This document shows, one piece after another, positions 37,082-48,045 of a DNA stretch of 64,000 nt (its first letter is position 1; every line of letters begins with the position of its first letter). Under the pieces are notes generated by a model. The model did not search any database. It worked only from the letters and a program-made list of their open reading frames with translations, and had not been told where the DNA came from. The DNA is from Whalleya microplaca (Eukaryota > Ascomycota > Sordariomycetes > Xylariales > Xylariaceae). The DNA lies in contig MU385770.1 in assembly GCA_022497155.1 (NCBI GenBank), positions 62,001 through 126,000 of the forward strand, read 5' to 3'. The translations under genes were made by a program, and so were the position numbers.

Positions 37082-38560
37082 CTAAACAACCAGCTCTCTC
37101 CAGAGCACAGGCAAGAACACCACACTCGCGGTCCAGAGGATCCAGAACGCGTTCCACAGCAGCACGGGGATCTTCCACAGCCCGGTCTCCTTCCAGTCGA
37201 GCCAGATGGCGAGGAAGGCGACGGAGAAGAAGTGGTAGGCGAGCACGGCGGGGCGGTGCAGCAGGCCGGCCATGAGGCCCATGGGCTCGGCGGTGAACCC
37301 GCGCTGGAAGTAGCCGAAGCAGCCGCGCTGCAGCTTGGCCAGCTGCGCGTTGTCGCGCGCCGCGAACAGGCTGTACAGCGCCTGCGCCAGCACGTTGATG
37401 ATCGACGTCAGCTGCTTGCGGCGGCTGTGGAAGGTGGCCATGGCGCGGTTCACGGCGGCGCCGTCGCCGAGGTCGGGCGTCTTGGCGGGGGATAGAAGGT
37501 CCGCCAGGATCACCACGTCGTTGAGCGCCACCGTCATCCCGCCGCCCGTCAGCGGGTGCCGCATGTTGAGCGCGTCGCCGAGGATGACGAGCCCCGGGTT
37601 CGCCTGCGGCGTCGCCGGCAGCCAGCTGTTGGGCATGCTGGCGGGGATCTTGGCGTCGCGGTCGAGCGCGGCGCGGAACGACGGCTGCACGGACGCGGGC
37701 AGCTTGGGGAGCACGCAGTTGGCCATGTAGCCGCGGACGCCGCCGTTGGCGGGCGAGGCCTCGGGCAGCTTCTCGGGCACGTCGATGAGCGCGCGCGTCT
37801 CGTGCGTGCCGATCTGGTACAGCAGCACGGGCGTGCCGGCGCCGATGACGACGTGGCCGAAGCCCGCGTTCGGCAGCTCGCAGTCGATCAGCTCGAGCGC
37901 GTAGAACTTGCTGCGCACCACGGGGGTTTCTTTCAGGAACTGCTTGCGGAAGCGAGAGGCGTACCCGTCCGCGATGATGTTGAGCTGCCCGAAGAAGCAG
38001 TCCTGCGTCTTCTCGCCCGTGGCCGCGTTCGTGGTCCGCGTCTCCACGCCCAGGATCTCGGGGTTGTGGTCGCCCTTGATCGTGTTTATGACCTCGGTCT
38101 CGAACACGGAGATGTTGGGGTTCTTGAGGCAGGCCTGCCGTAACTTGGTGATGAAGCGGCCGTGGTGGAAGCCTCGTCCCTGGGGCCCGTCGGCTTTCTT
38201 GTGGTTGGTGGATGTTTTGCCCTTTTTGTCTACGTTGGGATACGGTATCAGGACATCTTTGCCGTAGTAGAAGACATCGTACCCGTAGCAAGGCATGGCG
38301 TCGATATCGTCGACGCAGTGTTCGAGACCCAATTTCCTCAGGGACTCTATCCCTCCCGGCTGCATCAACTCGCCGACGATTCTATTGGGCTCCTTCATCC
38401 ATCTCTCTAGAAGTATAACGCTCCGCCCCTGGTTGGCGAGGGCGTGAGCTATGGCGCACCCAAAGACGCCGGCACCGACTACGACGACATCGGCCTCGTG
38501 GTATTTGTGCCGCCGCTCGGCGAGCTCGTCTACGGCGACTGTAGCTGTGGTTACGCTCAT
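37082..38560 (-). CDS. ERG1: Squalene epoxidase (squalene monooxygenase)
   Basis: Predicted 492 aa, single exon. An N-terminal FAD-binding Rossmann motif VVVVGAGVFG (25-34) is followed by LLERW and RIVGELMQPGG. The second FAD motif GDALNMRHPLTGGG lies at 328-341, with the family block NSWLPATP before it. Hydrophobic C-terminal stretches (AYHFFSVAFLAIWL and FWILWTASVVFLPVLW) anchor it to the ER membrane. The family converts squalene to 2,3-oxidosqualene with O2 and NADPH, an early ergosterol step and the target of allylamine antifungals. Length fits fungal Erg1 (about 480-500). The start is the first Met and precedes a polar segment before the FAD motif. High GC at third positions gives several false frames on the plus strand. 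Confidence 0.97.
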   Translation of the reverse strand: MSVTTATVAVDELAERRHKYHEADVVVVGAGVFGCAIAHALANQGRSVILLERWMKEPNRIVGELMQPGGIESLRKLGLEHCVDDIDAMPCYGYDVFYYGKDVLIPYPNVDKKGKTSTNHKKADGPQGRGFHHGRFITKLRQACLKNPNISVFETEVINTIKGDHNPEILGVETRTTNAATGEKTQDCFFGQLNIIADGYASRFRKQFLKETPVVRSKFYALELIDCELPNAGFGHVVIGAGTPVLLYQIGTHETRALIDVPEKLPEASPANGGVRGYMANCVLPKLPASVQPSFRAALDRDAKIPASMPNSWLPATPQANPGLVILGDALNMRHPLTGGGMTVALNDVVILADLLSPAKTPDLGDGAAVNRAMATFHSRRKQLTSIINVLAQALYSLFAARDNAQLAKLQRGCFGYFQRGFTAEPMGLMAGLLHRPAVLAYHFFSVAFLAIWLDWKETGLWKIPVLLWNAFWILWTASVVFLPVLWRELVV

Positions 38561-39339
38561 GGGGACTGATTTACAGTGTACAGAAGTCGGGTGCGTGAGT
38601 CGTAGCGTTGATCAACGGCAACGGCAAAGGCTGTCGATGTTGCGAAAGGAGATTTGAAGGGGGTTGAAAGGGACAAAGTCGGGGGCTTCTAGATGAATTA
38701 TTATTTATTCGGTACCTATAAGTCGGTAGCCTTGCAGGGCAATTAGGGGCTAATTGGTTGAGAATGAGTGAGAAAGACAGGCAAGTAGCAGTAGCAGGAA
38801 CTCCGAATCGTAAGCTGGCTGACCTCACCGTTTCTCTCAGATCATGATGGTTCGAGGAATCGTCCCATTCGACCAGACTTCATTTTCAAATCGACTTTTA
38901 AATAAATAAAAGGGTTTCTGGCTACGGCCGATCCACCGCCGCAGCCACTGGGCAGGTTCCACCGCGGTGGGTGGGTTACAGAGGAGATCAGTTTTATTAG
39001 CCAGGGCATTGGCCAATGGGACGCCGCCTGTTCCTCTTTAATCGTCAGAGTGTCAACAACTGTCACCCCAGAGACTACGAACTATTATACATACCTAGTA
39101 TTTGCATGTGATATCTACAGAACAGAACACTACCTCCTAATAAACCTACCTATTAACTCGTATGCATAGAAATTCTAGACTCGGAGTATGAACCAAGACT
39201 AGTGACAAAGAAAAATCTCTTCTTTGTCCTCTATGCATGTATATTTTGTGTATTCTATTGTATGTACTATACGTATTGTATTGTATTGTATTGTATTGTA
39301 TCGTATATACAAAATATACTCACATATGTGGCTGTGATA
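38561..39339. promoter_or_regulatory. Promoter region of squalene epoxidase and 3' end of the PPR gene
   Basis: Holds the ERG1 upstream region. A TCGTATA string (core of the yeast sterol response element) lies at 39301-39307, but it sits at the edge of a simple repeat about 740 bases away, so I do not claim function. No gene is seen. Confidence 0.4.
39273..39302. repeat. GTATT pentanucleotide repeat
   Basis: Five perfect GTATT units followed by one GTATC. Confidence 0.9.
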
Positions 39340-42336
39340 CTACGCCCCTACGGCCGCAGTCCGAAAGGGATGAGTATGAGGCGGCGAACGAGGTCCCGGA
39401 GAATCCTCACATGATTCATCATCGGGGTCATTTTCGTCCTGTAGCAGCGCTTCAACGCTGCCGCTGCCGTCTTGCATATCGGCGACGGCATTGCCGAAAA
39501 TCCGCAGCGTCTCCTCGGATATCGTCTTCCCCTCCATGCGGGTCTTCAGCCGACACTGTCTGACGGCGTTGATGCCGTCCTCGAGGACCTCCTGCAGAGC
39601 GATGACCTTCGGATCCCGCCTGTACTTCTGCACGTTCCGCCGCGTCGACGTCATGTACGACAGCACGGTCTTGTCGGCGGCGTACTCGCTGGCGAGGAGG
39701 TCGCTCATGAGCTTCTTCATGCCCGCCAGGTCCCACTTCTGCGAGTAGGCCATGAGGAGCGCGCGGACGCTCTGTCGCGAGAAGCAGAGGTTGTCCGAGC
39801 CGCGCCGCTGCTTGGCGAGCTGGCACAGCGCGATCGCCCGCCCGTGCTGGCCGAGCTTGATGCAGACGATGGCGATGTGGGTCAGCACGTCCGGCTTGAT
39901 GACGACCTGCAATGCTTCGAACTGGGTGATCAGGTTGCGCATGTGCATGTAAACCTCCCTGCGGCCAGCCCGGAAATGCTCGACTTGGAACTTGATGTAG
40001 GTCGCCACGGCGGGGCTGACGTCGTGCCCTTGCTGATGTGCATTGTGGATGAGCATCATGGCGGTGCCGGGGCCATCCCTCGCGTTCCTCGAGCCTTGCA
40101 GGGCTGCTGTCACGGCCAGACGAAGGCAGTGGCGGCAGAAGGGCATCCCGAAGCTCATGGCTCGCTTGTAGGTTGCAACTACGGCTGCGGTCTTGCCGTT
40201 GCTCAGCTCGTGATTCATTGCTTCGTAAACATCTCGCGTGTTGGCTGACTCTCCTGTGTATGCCCGATTATCCACAGGGACGACCCTCGAACGCACGCCG
40301 ATGCCCTTTGGCGATGATCTAAAACGTGTCCCCGCTGCCAGCGCCGCTTGGCTCATGATTCGCCGTGTCACATCATCGTCGAAGTCTGGCTTGAGCTCTT
40401 TCATTTTCGAATATAGTTCCTGCAACTCGGGGAAGGAAACGCCCCATTTTGTCCGGCAGTTGTGAAGGCTCGTATTGCAGAACCCGGAGTTCAGTGCGAA
40501 GCCGGCCTTGCTGCAATGCTCTAACCATGATACGAAGCCTTCCATGTCGTGGCAGTCGCCGTACTTGTTCGCCACCAGCGTGACAATGTAATGGTGCATG
40601 CGAACGCCTAAATCTTCTTGAAACCTCGTCACAAACTCTCGAACATCGGCAACCGGGTGATCCTCCGTAAATACTTTAAGAACCATGATGAAAGCGTCAT
40701 CATATGCCTTCTGCTGCCCCTGCCTATACTGACACATCTCCTCAAAATCCTCGATCACGCCACCCCAATCACCAGCCTTAGCTTTCGCCAAAGTTAAGAA
40801 CCCTTTTAGAGGCACGTCCGTTATCATATCAGGGTAGTTCTGGATGATTTTCTCGTAGATTAAATTTGCTGTGGCCACTTCGTTTGCGTTTATGGCAATC
40901 TCGACCATGGTACGATAGATACCCTCGGGGTGTTTGACTTTGCTGAGTAACCCGAGGGACATGACCTCCTCAAAGAGCGCTTGTGATTCTGCAAAGTTCT
41001 CATTGCGATGCCAGTGGGCTTGCAAAAGCCTCATAATCCATCGCGTTCTTAAGAACTTGTTCCTGGGACTGTCCATCCGGGCAAAGGCACGTAGCACCAA
41101 GTTGACTTTCAAACCTTGCAACTCCTCCACGGAATGCACAACACAATCGATGGTTGTATTGTAGCTGGTGACGTCGGGGTCCATCTTGGAAAAGTTGAGC
41201 AAAAAGTACTTGACCACGTGCTTGTGATCCTGATGCTCGGAAAGCGTCCGAATGACCCATCCCGTGAACGGGGCTGGGTCCTTCAGGAGACCCAACAGCC
41301 TCCAGAAGATACTGTGAACGATGGGCCTCTCCTCTAACAAAAGCAATTCGGTTATCAACTGCTTCGCGACATCTTCAAGTTCGGCTACCCATATTTGAGG
41401 CTTCTCCTTGAAAGGAGCCATGAATAGAGTCGATGCTGCAGCCGCGGCTTCTTTCGAGCAGGATATATCCGCGTCCTTCGGCCTCAGAAGGAATTGTATG
41501 ATCCCCAAAGGATTATGGGCGTAGAACCGGGATTCATCGAGTTGGCCAGCCTTAACAGCTGCGGTTAGGATAGTGGTTGCATCCTCCCATTTGCCATATG
41601 CTTGATTGTCCCTTGATAGTCGAGACGAAACTTCAAGCCACTCATCATCAAATGGCCGAGAAGCGTAATACGTGCGAGTTACTTCCAAGAACTTGGCAGT
41701 AGCTTGATCCAATCTTCCGTCATCATTGCTTGCTAGAATGTTGTTGATTTCCTCAACGAATTCGGCGAGCTTTTTTGCGCTCAGTTCCGGAGGCGTCGCT
41801 GCCGGTTGGAAAGAAATTGCGCTACTACTCTGCGGGACGGTGATATTCGATCGAAGGGATTTGGGTGGTCGCCAGGAGCTTGCTGGGGTAGGTACAGGGC
41901 GTTGTGCGGTTGGTGGTGAAGAAGGTTGTGTCTGAGCGACTGGATGCGAAGACGACGGTTTGGATGCGCTTTCGGAACCTGAAGCTGCTTCAGGTTCTTG
42001 GGGTTCTCGAGGAGGATTCTGATCTGTTTTGGAAGACGGGGGAACGCTAGAAGGCTGCTCCCATTGATCCTTAACAGTATCTGGCGTCGAATGCCAATGT
42101 ACGTCGGTCCCTACTAATACAGGCTGATCCTCGAATTGCGTTGCGAATATGTCGAAAGTTCCATGATATTGCCTTGCCGACTTCAGCTTCTTCTTGTTCG
42201 AGACGGCGGTTGCCAGGGTATTAATTCGTCGTCTTCGGTCTTCGAGTATGACGCCAATGGCACAAGATGTTCCCAGAGCGATCCCTCGGAGGGCATGAAT
42301 CGCGGCCTTCGACGGGACAGGCAGTGGAGGTGACAT
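39340..42336 (-). CDS. PPR-like mitochondrial protein
   Basis: Predicted 998 aa, single exon. The N-terminus (MSPPLPVPSKAAIHALRGIA, then basic EDRRRRINTLATAV) fits a mitochondrial presequence. Residues about 80-190 are Pro/Ser-rich linker. From about 200 to 950 the sequence is alpha-helical with repeated 30-40 residue units of the pentatricopeptide or related kind, such as VATANLIYEKIIQNYPDM, FAESQALFEEVMSLGLLS and RAIALCQLAKQRRGSDN. The C-terminus is acidic. Fungal proteins of this sort bind mitochondrial RNAs and act in their maturation or translation; the RNA target cannot be inferred. The PPR assignment rests on helix-pair spacing and is moderately secure. It is the first of three neighbouring mitochondrial genes on this strand. 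Confidence 0.8.
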   Translation of the reverse strand: MSPPLPVPSKAAIHALRGIALGTSCAIGVILEDRRRRINTLATAVSNKKKLKSARQYHGTFDIFATQFEDQPVLVGTDVHWHSTPDTVKDQWEQPSSVPPSSKTDQNPPREPQEPEAASGSESASKPSSSHPVAQTQPSSPPTAQRPVPTPASSWRPPKSLRSNITVPQSSSAISFQPAATPPELSAKKLAEFVEEINNILASNDDGRLDQATAKFLEVTRTYYASRPFDDEWLEVSSRLSRDNQAYGKWEDATTILTAAVKAGQLDESRFYAHNPLGIIQFLLRPKDADISCSKEAAAAASTLFMAPFKEKPQIWVAELEDVAKQLITELLLLEERPIVHSIFWRLLGLLKDPAPFTGWVIRTLSEHQDHKHVVKYFLLNFSKMDPDVTSYNTTIDCVVHSVEELQGLKVNLVLRAFARMDSPRNKFLRTRWIMRLLQAHWHRNENFAESQALFEEVMSLGLLSKVKHPEGIYRTMVEIAINANEVATANLIYEKIIQNYPDMITDVPLKGFLTLAKAKAGDWGGVIEDFEEMCQYRQGQQKAYDDAFIMVLKVFTEDHPVADVREFVTRFQEDLGVRMHHYIVTLVANKYGDCHDMEGFVSWLEHCSKAGFALNSGFCNTSLHNCRTKWGVSFPELQELYSKMKELKPDFDDDVTRRIMSQAALAAGTRFRSSPKGIGVRSRVVPVDNRAYTGESANTRDVYEAMNHELSNGKTAAVVATYKRAMSFGMPFCRHCLRLAVTAALQGSRNARDGPGTAMMLIHNAHQQGHDVSPAVATYIKFQVEHFRAGRREVYMHMRNLITQFEALQVVIKPDVLTHIAIVCIKLGQHGRAIALCQLAKQRRGSDNLCFSRQSVRALLMAYSQKWDLAGMKKLMSDLLASEYAADKTVLSYMTSTRRNVQKYRRDPKVIALQEVLEDGINAVRQCRLKTRMEGKTISEETLRIFGNAVADMQDGSGSVEALLQDENDPDDESCEDSPGPRSPPHTHPFRTAAVGA

Positions 42337-42837
42337 AATTCGAGGCTATGTGTAGCCATAGGGTGAACCAAGCAAGTACTAAGCCGCGATAATGCCACGG
42401 CTTAATAAACTGACATAGGTGTAGTATCGTGAGAATTATTTGGAGGAGCTCAGTTACATGCAGTCGTTAGTCGCATGGATCGTACCACACCACCGGGCGC
42501 GGGCGGGCGTGGGTGTGGTCGGCGGGAGAGTTCCTTATCTACGAATATCGCTTAAATGCATATACAAAATGAGGGTAATATTCTTGAATACGACTATATG
42601 CACTTAGAGCCCTTTATCATTCACGCACAGCAAGTGAACTGTATTGTTGGTAGACAAGTCACTCTATGAAGTAGGTATATTTTGAATATTTCAGTTGATT
42701 TGGGATTCCTGTCTATCATACGTTTGTATATCTATTGCCTCCCCCCTCCTCGTCCATATCTTCGTCCCTAAACGCCCTGTAAATGCTTTTAAGTTGTTAC
42801 AATGTCTGATACATACAGGCTAGCGATCTAAAAACGT
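42337..42837. other. Spacer between PPR-like gene and mitochondrial carrier gene
   Basis: Promoter of the PPR-like gene and 3' region of the carrier gene. No gene is seen. Confidence 0.6.
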
Positions 42838-44244
42838 CTATGCCGACATCTCGGGTCGCTCCATAGGAAGCCATACTTCTAGTCGTCGTAAAAGGGTCTG
42901 ATACAAAAATAGCATGCAGCTGCTCTGAACGCTGGTCCAGACAAATCGTGGCCCAACTCCTCTAAACCATCCCCCAATGCCCTCTGTTCTATATATCAGC
43001 TTTAAACCCCTGAAAATCGAATCTTCGTTTAGTGGGATGGCGCCCGGCCGCGGTGTGTGCGTCGAGGGAGATGATGTTGATATGGGCCGTTTCTGTTGCT
43101 TCGGTAGAGGTGGACGTGCAGACTGCGGGTGCTTTGGTGTTCTATCTCCGAACCCTGGTTTGGCGTCTATGGCTGCACGGTCTTGCGGCTTGTTCACCAC
43201 AGGGATAGGGTCTATCTGAGTCTGCAGTCGCGTCTTGACCACATCAAGGGGACAGGTGAGGACGCCAGCCAGTCCTCCACCGCAAGCTCCGGTTGCGAGC
43301 TCCAGCGGAATTCCGATTTCTCGGCTCTGCTTCCATTGATGAGCCCAACTTCGGAATTGCTCGTAGAACATGAACTGCAACGCGGAAAAGGGGAGGTCCC
43401 GATATAGCGTCGCCTTGAATCCGGAGAAGAGCTCGGAAATCCCTTCAGTTCGGACAATGGTCTTGGCAGCATCGAATGTTCCGCGATAGTTGTATCCAGA
43501 TTTGAAGAACGGGTTGTTGTAACGTCCCTGAAGCTGAAGACGAGTCTTCAGCACCTCAGAGGGTACGTAGACTATAGATGCAGCCAGATCACCTAGAAAG
43601 CCTAGCTTAAAGTCAGCATCCAGTGGAGTAACTTATTCCCGCCATACATACCAGCTGTCAAATACGAGACATGAGATTGGATCCCGTAGTCAAGCATGTG
43701 GCGCTTGCTCCATTCGTAAGTTCCGAAGAATAATACCGTGCCGGGGAACGATCCCATCATCGCAGGGAGCCATCCTCCGTATAGACCACGTCGGATGCCC
43801 TCCTGTCGCCATATCGTATAGTACGAAGACCCCAAATTTGCATACTTGGGTGGGAAATGCGGATCGCCTTGTTGTCGAGTCTTGACGGTATCGAGAGAGT
43901 GCATTAACATGTCACCAGTAGTTCCACCAAGCCCTCCCGCGATCATGGACTGGGAACACAGAGAGATCAGTCTGACAAGCTTTCAAGTAGGTACATGTTC
44001 ACGTCGCCGCGGTGGTACCCACATGTATATAGGGTGGCCGCCCTTCCAGCTCCCCAGAGCCGTGGGTCATCTTATGACCATGCGCTTGAGGACGGGTCGG
44101 AAAGCTGAGATCTGACACGAGAGGCGTGATGTGTTGCTCCGAGGGTCCATCGTTGGTCGCGAAGACAGCGGCGGGATCGGGTCGTTCGGGCGGCGCGGCG
44201 AAAGCAGCAGGCAATAGGTTCGCGCACCATTGGCCGAAGGGCAT
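42838..44244 (-). CDS. MME1: Mitochondrial carrier family protein, Mme1 type
   Basis: Predicted 424 aa. Introns are at 43950-44022 and 43593-43651. After a roughly 75-residue polar N-terminal extension come three carrier repeats with signatures HSLDTVKTR (Ser replaces the usual Pro), [15 protein letters not shown] and [13 protein letters not shown]. The block [19 protein letters not shown] and [16 protein letters not shown] closely match yeast Mme1 (YMR166C), the mitochondrial inner-membrane magnesium exporter; this is from memory of the family. A Pro/Ser-rich insert of about 60 residues lies within the third repeat loop before [13 protein letters not shown]. The exon joins give [14 protein letters not shown] and [16 protein letters not shown]. 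Magnesium export is inferred by similarity; other SLC25 substrates cannot be excluded. Confidence 0.88.
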
Positions 44245-44764
44245 TGCCTAGCGGATTGCGACCACCCTCAAAGGTCGTGTCGAAGTAGAGAAAGTGACGG
44301 CGCTCAAAGGCGATCACTTTTGTTGTAAAAGAATGTGCCCGGTTTTGGAAATTTTAATTTTCGGCTTAAAGCAACGGGGCCGTCTATCGCCGCGATCTGA
44401 CGTGAGTGATTGGCCCGCGCTCGGCGTGCTGTCATCGCCGAGATGCATGTAGAGTGGGTACGACTAATAACCTTCCATTGGTACGCATTTACGGATAACT
44501 GCATGGCACTCGATGATAGACATAATTACGGAATACGGAGATACGTACCTATATTATATGTCTAGGTAGACAGTCATAAATAGTCGTCTCCGTCTATATA
44601 TACGCAGTATACTTACACATATACTTACTGGACGACAGTTTGACTGTTAAACATGCTGACCAAGCTTGAAATACTAGCCAACGTCTGAAGTATATGAAGC
44701 ACCGACATCACGAGGGCGGGATGTATCTCCGAGCACATCCGTACGATACGATTTATAGATTATT
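44245..44764. other. Spacer between carrier and IMP2 genes
   Basis: Promoter of the carrier gene, then AT-rich sequence with short alternating purine-pyrimidine runs. No gene is recognised. Confidence 0.55.
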
Positions 44765-45426
44765 TTATTGCTGATTTCTTATGTTTTCTGCAAACTCCCA
44801 CCACCGCACTCGGCCAGATCTATGCAACGGCCAAAGGACATGCGTGACCTTCCCAATGATCAGGCCCGTAGAGATCGGCCCGTAATCGTTACTGTCGCGG
44901 CTCTCGCGCTCGCCCCCGTCGCCCTCGACCCAGATATGCCCTGGCGGCACCCGCATGGTGGGCACGGGATAGGGATTCCGCGTCTTCACGACATCGCCCT
45001 CGAGTCCGATGATCCTCTTGACGGTCATGAGCTCCGGGTTCGACGGATTCCTGCAATTGCGCAGGTGGGTGTTAGTTCCATAGGGAGGTAGATAGCCCGT
45101 GAATGAATGACTCGATGCGTGCGTGCGTACCAGAAAGTGACAATCATGCCACGTCTCAACCCAAATTGCGCCCTGTATTTGTAATTGACCACGACGTCCT
45201 GCCTCGTCGTCTGGTCCTTCTCGGCGTTCAGGAACGGGTACATCGAGGGGCCGCTGATCCAGGCCAGCTCGCCGACGTAGTCGTTGAACATGGACACCAC
45301 CGGGATCCACGTCGCGAAGGCGAAAAGGTGGAGGCCGAATCTCCCGATCCGCTTCCGATCATGGGCAATTCGCGTCCATATCGACCGGAGCGCCATTGGG
45401 GTTTTATGCGAAGAGGAAGATGGCAT
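44765..45426 (-). CDS. IMP2: Mitochondrial inner membrane peptidase, subunit 2
   Basis: Predicted 193 aa with one intron (45051-45130). A single membrane segment (FGLHLFAFATWIPVVSMF, about residues 30-47) precedes the S26 signal peptidase fold. The catalytic Ser61 sits in SGPSMYP, and Lys110 in KRIIGLEGD, the Ser/Lys dyad of type I signal peptidases. Later boxes are GHIWVEGD and DSNDYGPIS. The splice restores FWNPSNPELMTVKR. By family knowledge Imp2 works with Imp1 to trim intermembrane-space sorting signals such as that of cytochrome c1. The SNDYG box and NPELMTVKR favour subunit 2 over subunit 1. An internal Met at residue 11 is an alternative start. Confidence 0.92.
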
Positions 45427-45922
45427 AAGAGCAGGTTCCGGGACTGGGAAGCTTTAGCTGCCCCACTAGCAAAGCTACTTAGCTTATACCAAATTTAGGA
45501 GCAACCTTCTGCTTAACCAGGGTGCTTACTATGCCGGATATAAGAACACTACATAGTTGTCGCTACGCAAGAATTCAACTTGGGCATTTTATGAAGCAGG
45601 ACTACGAAATATAACTCTCGTGAGCTGAGGTTTGAGGTTGTGAAATCTTCACTAGCCTAGCAAGCGCAGCTAACAAGTATTTACAACCGGGATGGTAAAG
45701 CGGTCGCCAAGCACCACACCATTTTCATCAAACATAAATTTCAATTCTCAGTTCTGGACTGTCCATCTTTTTTCTCATTACGAAACAATGCTCTATCCGC
45801 AATGCTAGGTACTTTTGTGGCCCGTAAATGGCAAACTCCCAAGATGCCCACAACCTAGCCGTAGACCTCTAGATAGATATACTGCCTGACAATATTCGGC
45901 TGCTGCTGCGCCCTCGTCTTAC
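45427..45922. other. Spacer between IMP2 and eIF2 alpha genes
   Basis: Promoter of IMP2 and 3' region of the eIF2 alpha gene. No gene is seen. Confidence 0.6.
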
Positions 45923-47014
45923 CTAGACGGTCTCGGGAATGTTGTCGTCGCTCTCGCTAACACTCTCGTCTCCGCTGACCTCCGCGTTTTCACGTTCTCG
46001 CTTCTCCATGAGCGCCTGCAGCTCAGCATCGTCTGAGTCTGTGACCGCCTTCGGCTCCATCTTGACGATCAGCTGACCACCCGTGTTCGTGATGCTATTG
46101 CGGATATCGACGATCGCCTCCTCCAATCTTTGGATACCCACGCTCTTGTCCAGACACGTGCTCGTCAATACGTACAGCGGGGGAGACACTAGCCTCACCT
46201 TCACCTGGTTGTCCTCGGTATTCCGTGCCTCGGCGGTTCTCAGGGCCGCCTTGACGGCGTCAATGCCATCGTACTCGAAGCAGGTAACTTCAACATCGGC
46301 GCGGACTTTGGTGGGCTGAGGGGTCAGACGTTTGCCGATATACGATTTTAACTCCTCTGCCACAGGCTCGCTTGTGAACGTGATGTCGTTCCATACATCC
46401 GGGTTCCTGAAATGAATTAGTGTCAAGAAACCGTATTCGAACACGGCGCTCCTTACGTTATCGAGAGCTTGAACGCATCAATTGAGTGGCCGTATCTCTT
46501 GTTCAACGGCCATGCTATGCTCTCATACAAGGTCTCAATCGGCGTCTGGGTCTTCTCTGCAACATGGCGCATAATCGAATGGACCATCTTGCTCTTGTTG
46601 TATCGCTCTTCGCACTTGACAATATCCTCCGGGGAGACACGGCGCTTTGAAAGATCGATATAACCTGATGTCCAATTAGCCCCCGAGCCCCATCGCCACC
46701 TGTATCTGCTTTTGCGTTACATACCCTTCTCCTTGTCGACTCTGAGAACAACCACCACCTCATTGCGCCCAACGCGAATAAGCTTCTGGATACTTCGGAT
46801 ACGACGTCGGGAAAGTTCCGAGAGGAGAATCATGCCGTCGATGTTGTCGTACTCGAGAAGTTTCACGTAGGCACCCATATCGGCGATCTGCAGAGGTTAG
46901 GCGAGTTCAATCGTCTGGCAAAGGCAGCCAACCAACCTGCTTCACGTTGACCATAACGAACTCATCCGGCTCCGGATATTTTTGCTCGTAAAAGCGACAG
47001 TTCGTCAGCGACAT
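45923..47014 (-). CDS. SUI2: Translation initiation factor eIF2, alpha subunit
   Basis: Predicted 310 aa in four exons. Introns are at 46888-46936, 46665-46724 and 46407-46456. Starts [20 protein letters not shown]. The S1/OB domain carries [19 protein letters not shown] and the regulatory loop [13 protein letters not shown]; Ser52 counting the initiator Met equals the classical Ser51 phosphorylated by Gcn2-type kinases. A helical domain and C-terminal alpha/beta domain ([19 protein letters not shown]) follow, then an acidic tail. Length matches yeast Sui2 (304). It is part of the cytosolic eIF2-GTP-tRNAi ternary complex; phosphorylation of the loop shuts down general initiation under stress. 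All exon junctions keep frame and conserved sequence. Divergent from NTE1. Confidence 0.97.
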
Positions 47015-48045
47015 GGCGGGCAACAGTAGCTGTGGTCAAGGGGAGAGACAATTGTATGTGAGGCGGGCTGTAGTTGGCCCAAGATCGCGCTTAGGCGAGA
47101 CTGAAGTTTCTCCGTAGCCCGTAAAGCTTGGTTATATATTTTATCTGTCCCGGATCGAATATCGACTTCGTGGAGGGTTGTTCGGTGAGTGTGCGCTTGT
47201 CGAAGCGAGGCAGGTTCGTGGATTACTCTCTTGTTGAACGTGTGTAAGAGTCAGAAATTTGACAATAGTCGAAATCTTTACAACCTGAGCGTGGGCTGCG
47301 TGGGGTGTGGCAGCCGATATTTTTTGATTTTTGGCGGGGTTAATGGACTGATCTCAGTGCTAGGGTGTTGCTGAGCCACACATTTCCTCAGCCACAATCG
47401 ATTATACATATTAGACCCAACTAGGTTAGCTCTAGGTACAATCACAAAAAAAGGAGTCCAAACTTTAAACTTTAGATTATCAAAGATTATGCTATATAAG
47501 ACACTAGAAAGACTGTTGGGTTGTTTTTTATTGAACAATACGGTGAGAATATAGTAAAATCTTGCAGTATGAAGCACTCAGTCCAAGTTAGGTCTATATA
47601 TCCATACCTGCTGTAGGTATATGTAGCTATAACATGTAGGTACCTGGCTAAGAAGGGGCTACCCACCTATATATGCAGTGGAAAGGACTGGAGCTTAGGT
47701 ACCTATGTCACTCCGGACCCGGAAGAAATTGCAACCCGAAGGTACCCATCGCGAAAATTAGTAAACCTCCACCCAGTAGGTAGGTGCTCATGCCTCGGCG
47801 CATCCCAACTTCGCGGTAATCAAAAAAATGTCTTGCTTCTTAAGTCATACGTGTATCTACCAGCACAAATGTCTGCGGTGCCGCGAAATAACTGGAAATA
47901 CATTTCCAGCTTCAGCCAGCCAGCTTCCAGATTAAGAAACCGAGCCAGATCGCAGCTTTTCCACCCTGCGGGACGGTGAAGCTGCTTATGATGTCCTTCC
48001 ACCTAGCTAGCTATTGAGCAGTCGATATAATCCTTGACCAACACC
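47015..48045. promoter_or_regulatory. Divergent promoter region, eIF2 alpha and NTE1
   Basis: About 1 kb shared by two divergent genes. The middle (47300-47600) is AT-rich. Several GGTACCT and GTAGGTA strings (near 47636, 47697, 47777) belong to the dispersed CCTAGGTA-like motif. No gene is recognised. Confidence 0.5.

Noticed and set aside
37065..38291. 408-codon frame on the same strand as ERG1 in another frame
   Set aside because: Arg/Pro-rich frame-shift translation of ERG1; the ERG1 frame is unambiguous.
39301..39307. TCGTATA string upstream of ERG1 as a sterol response element
   Set aside because: One copy at the edge of a GTATT repeat about 740 bases away; expected by chance, and the yeast element need not apply to this fungus.
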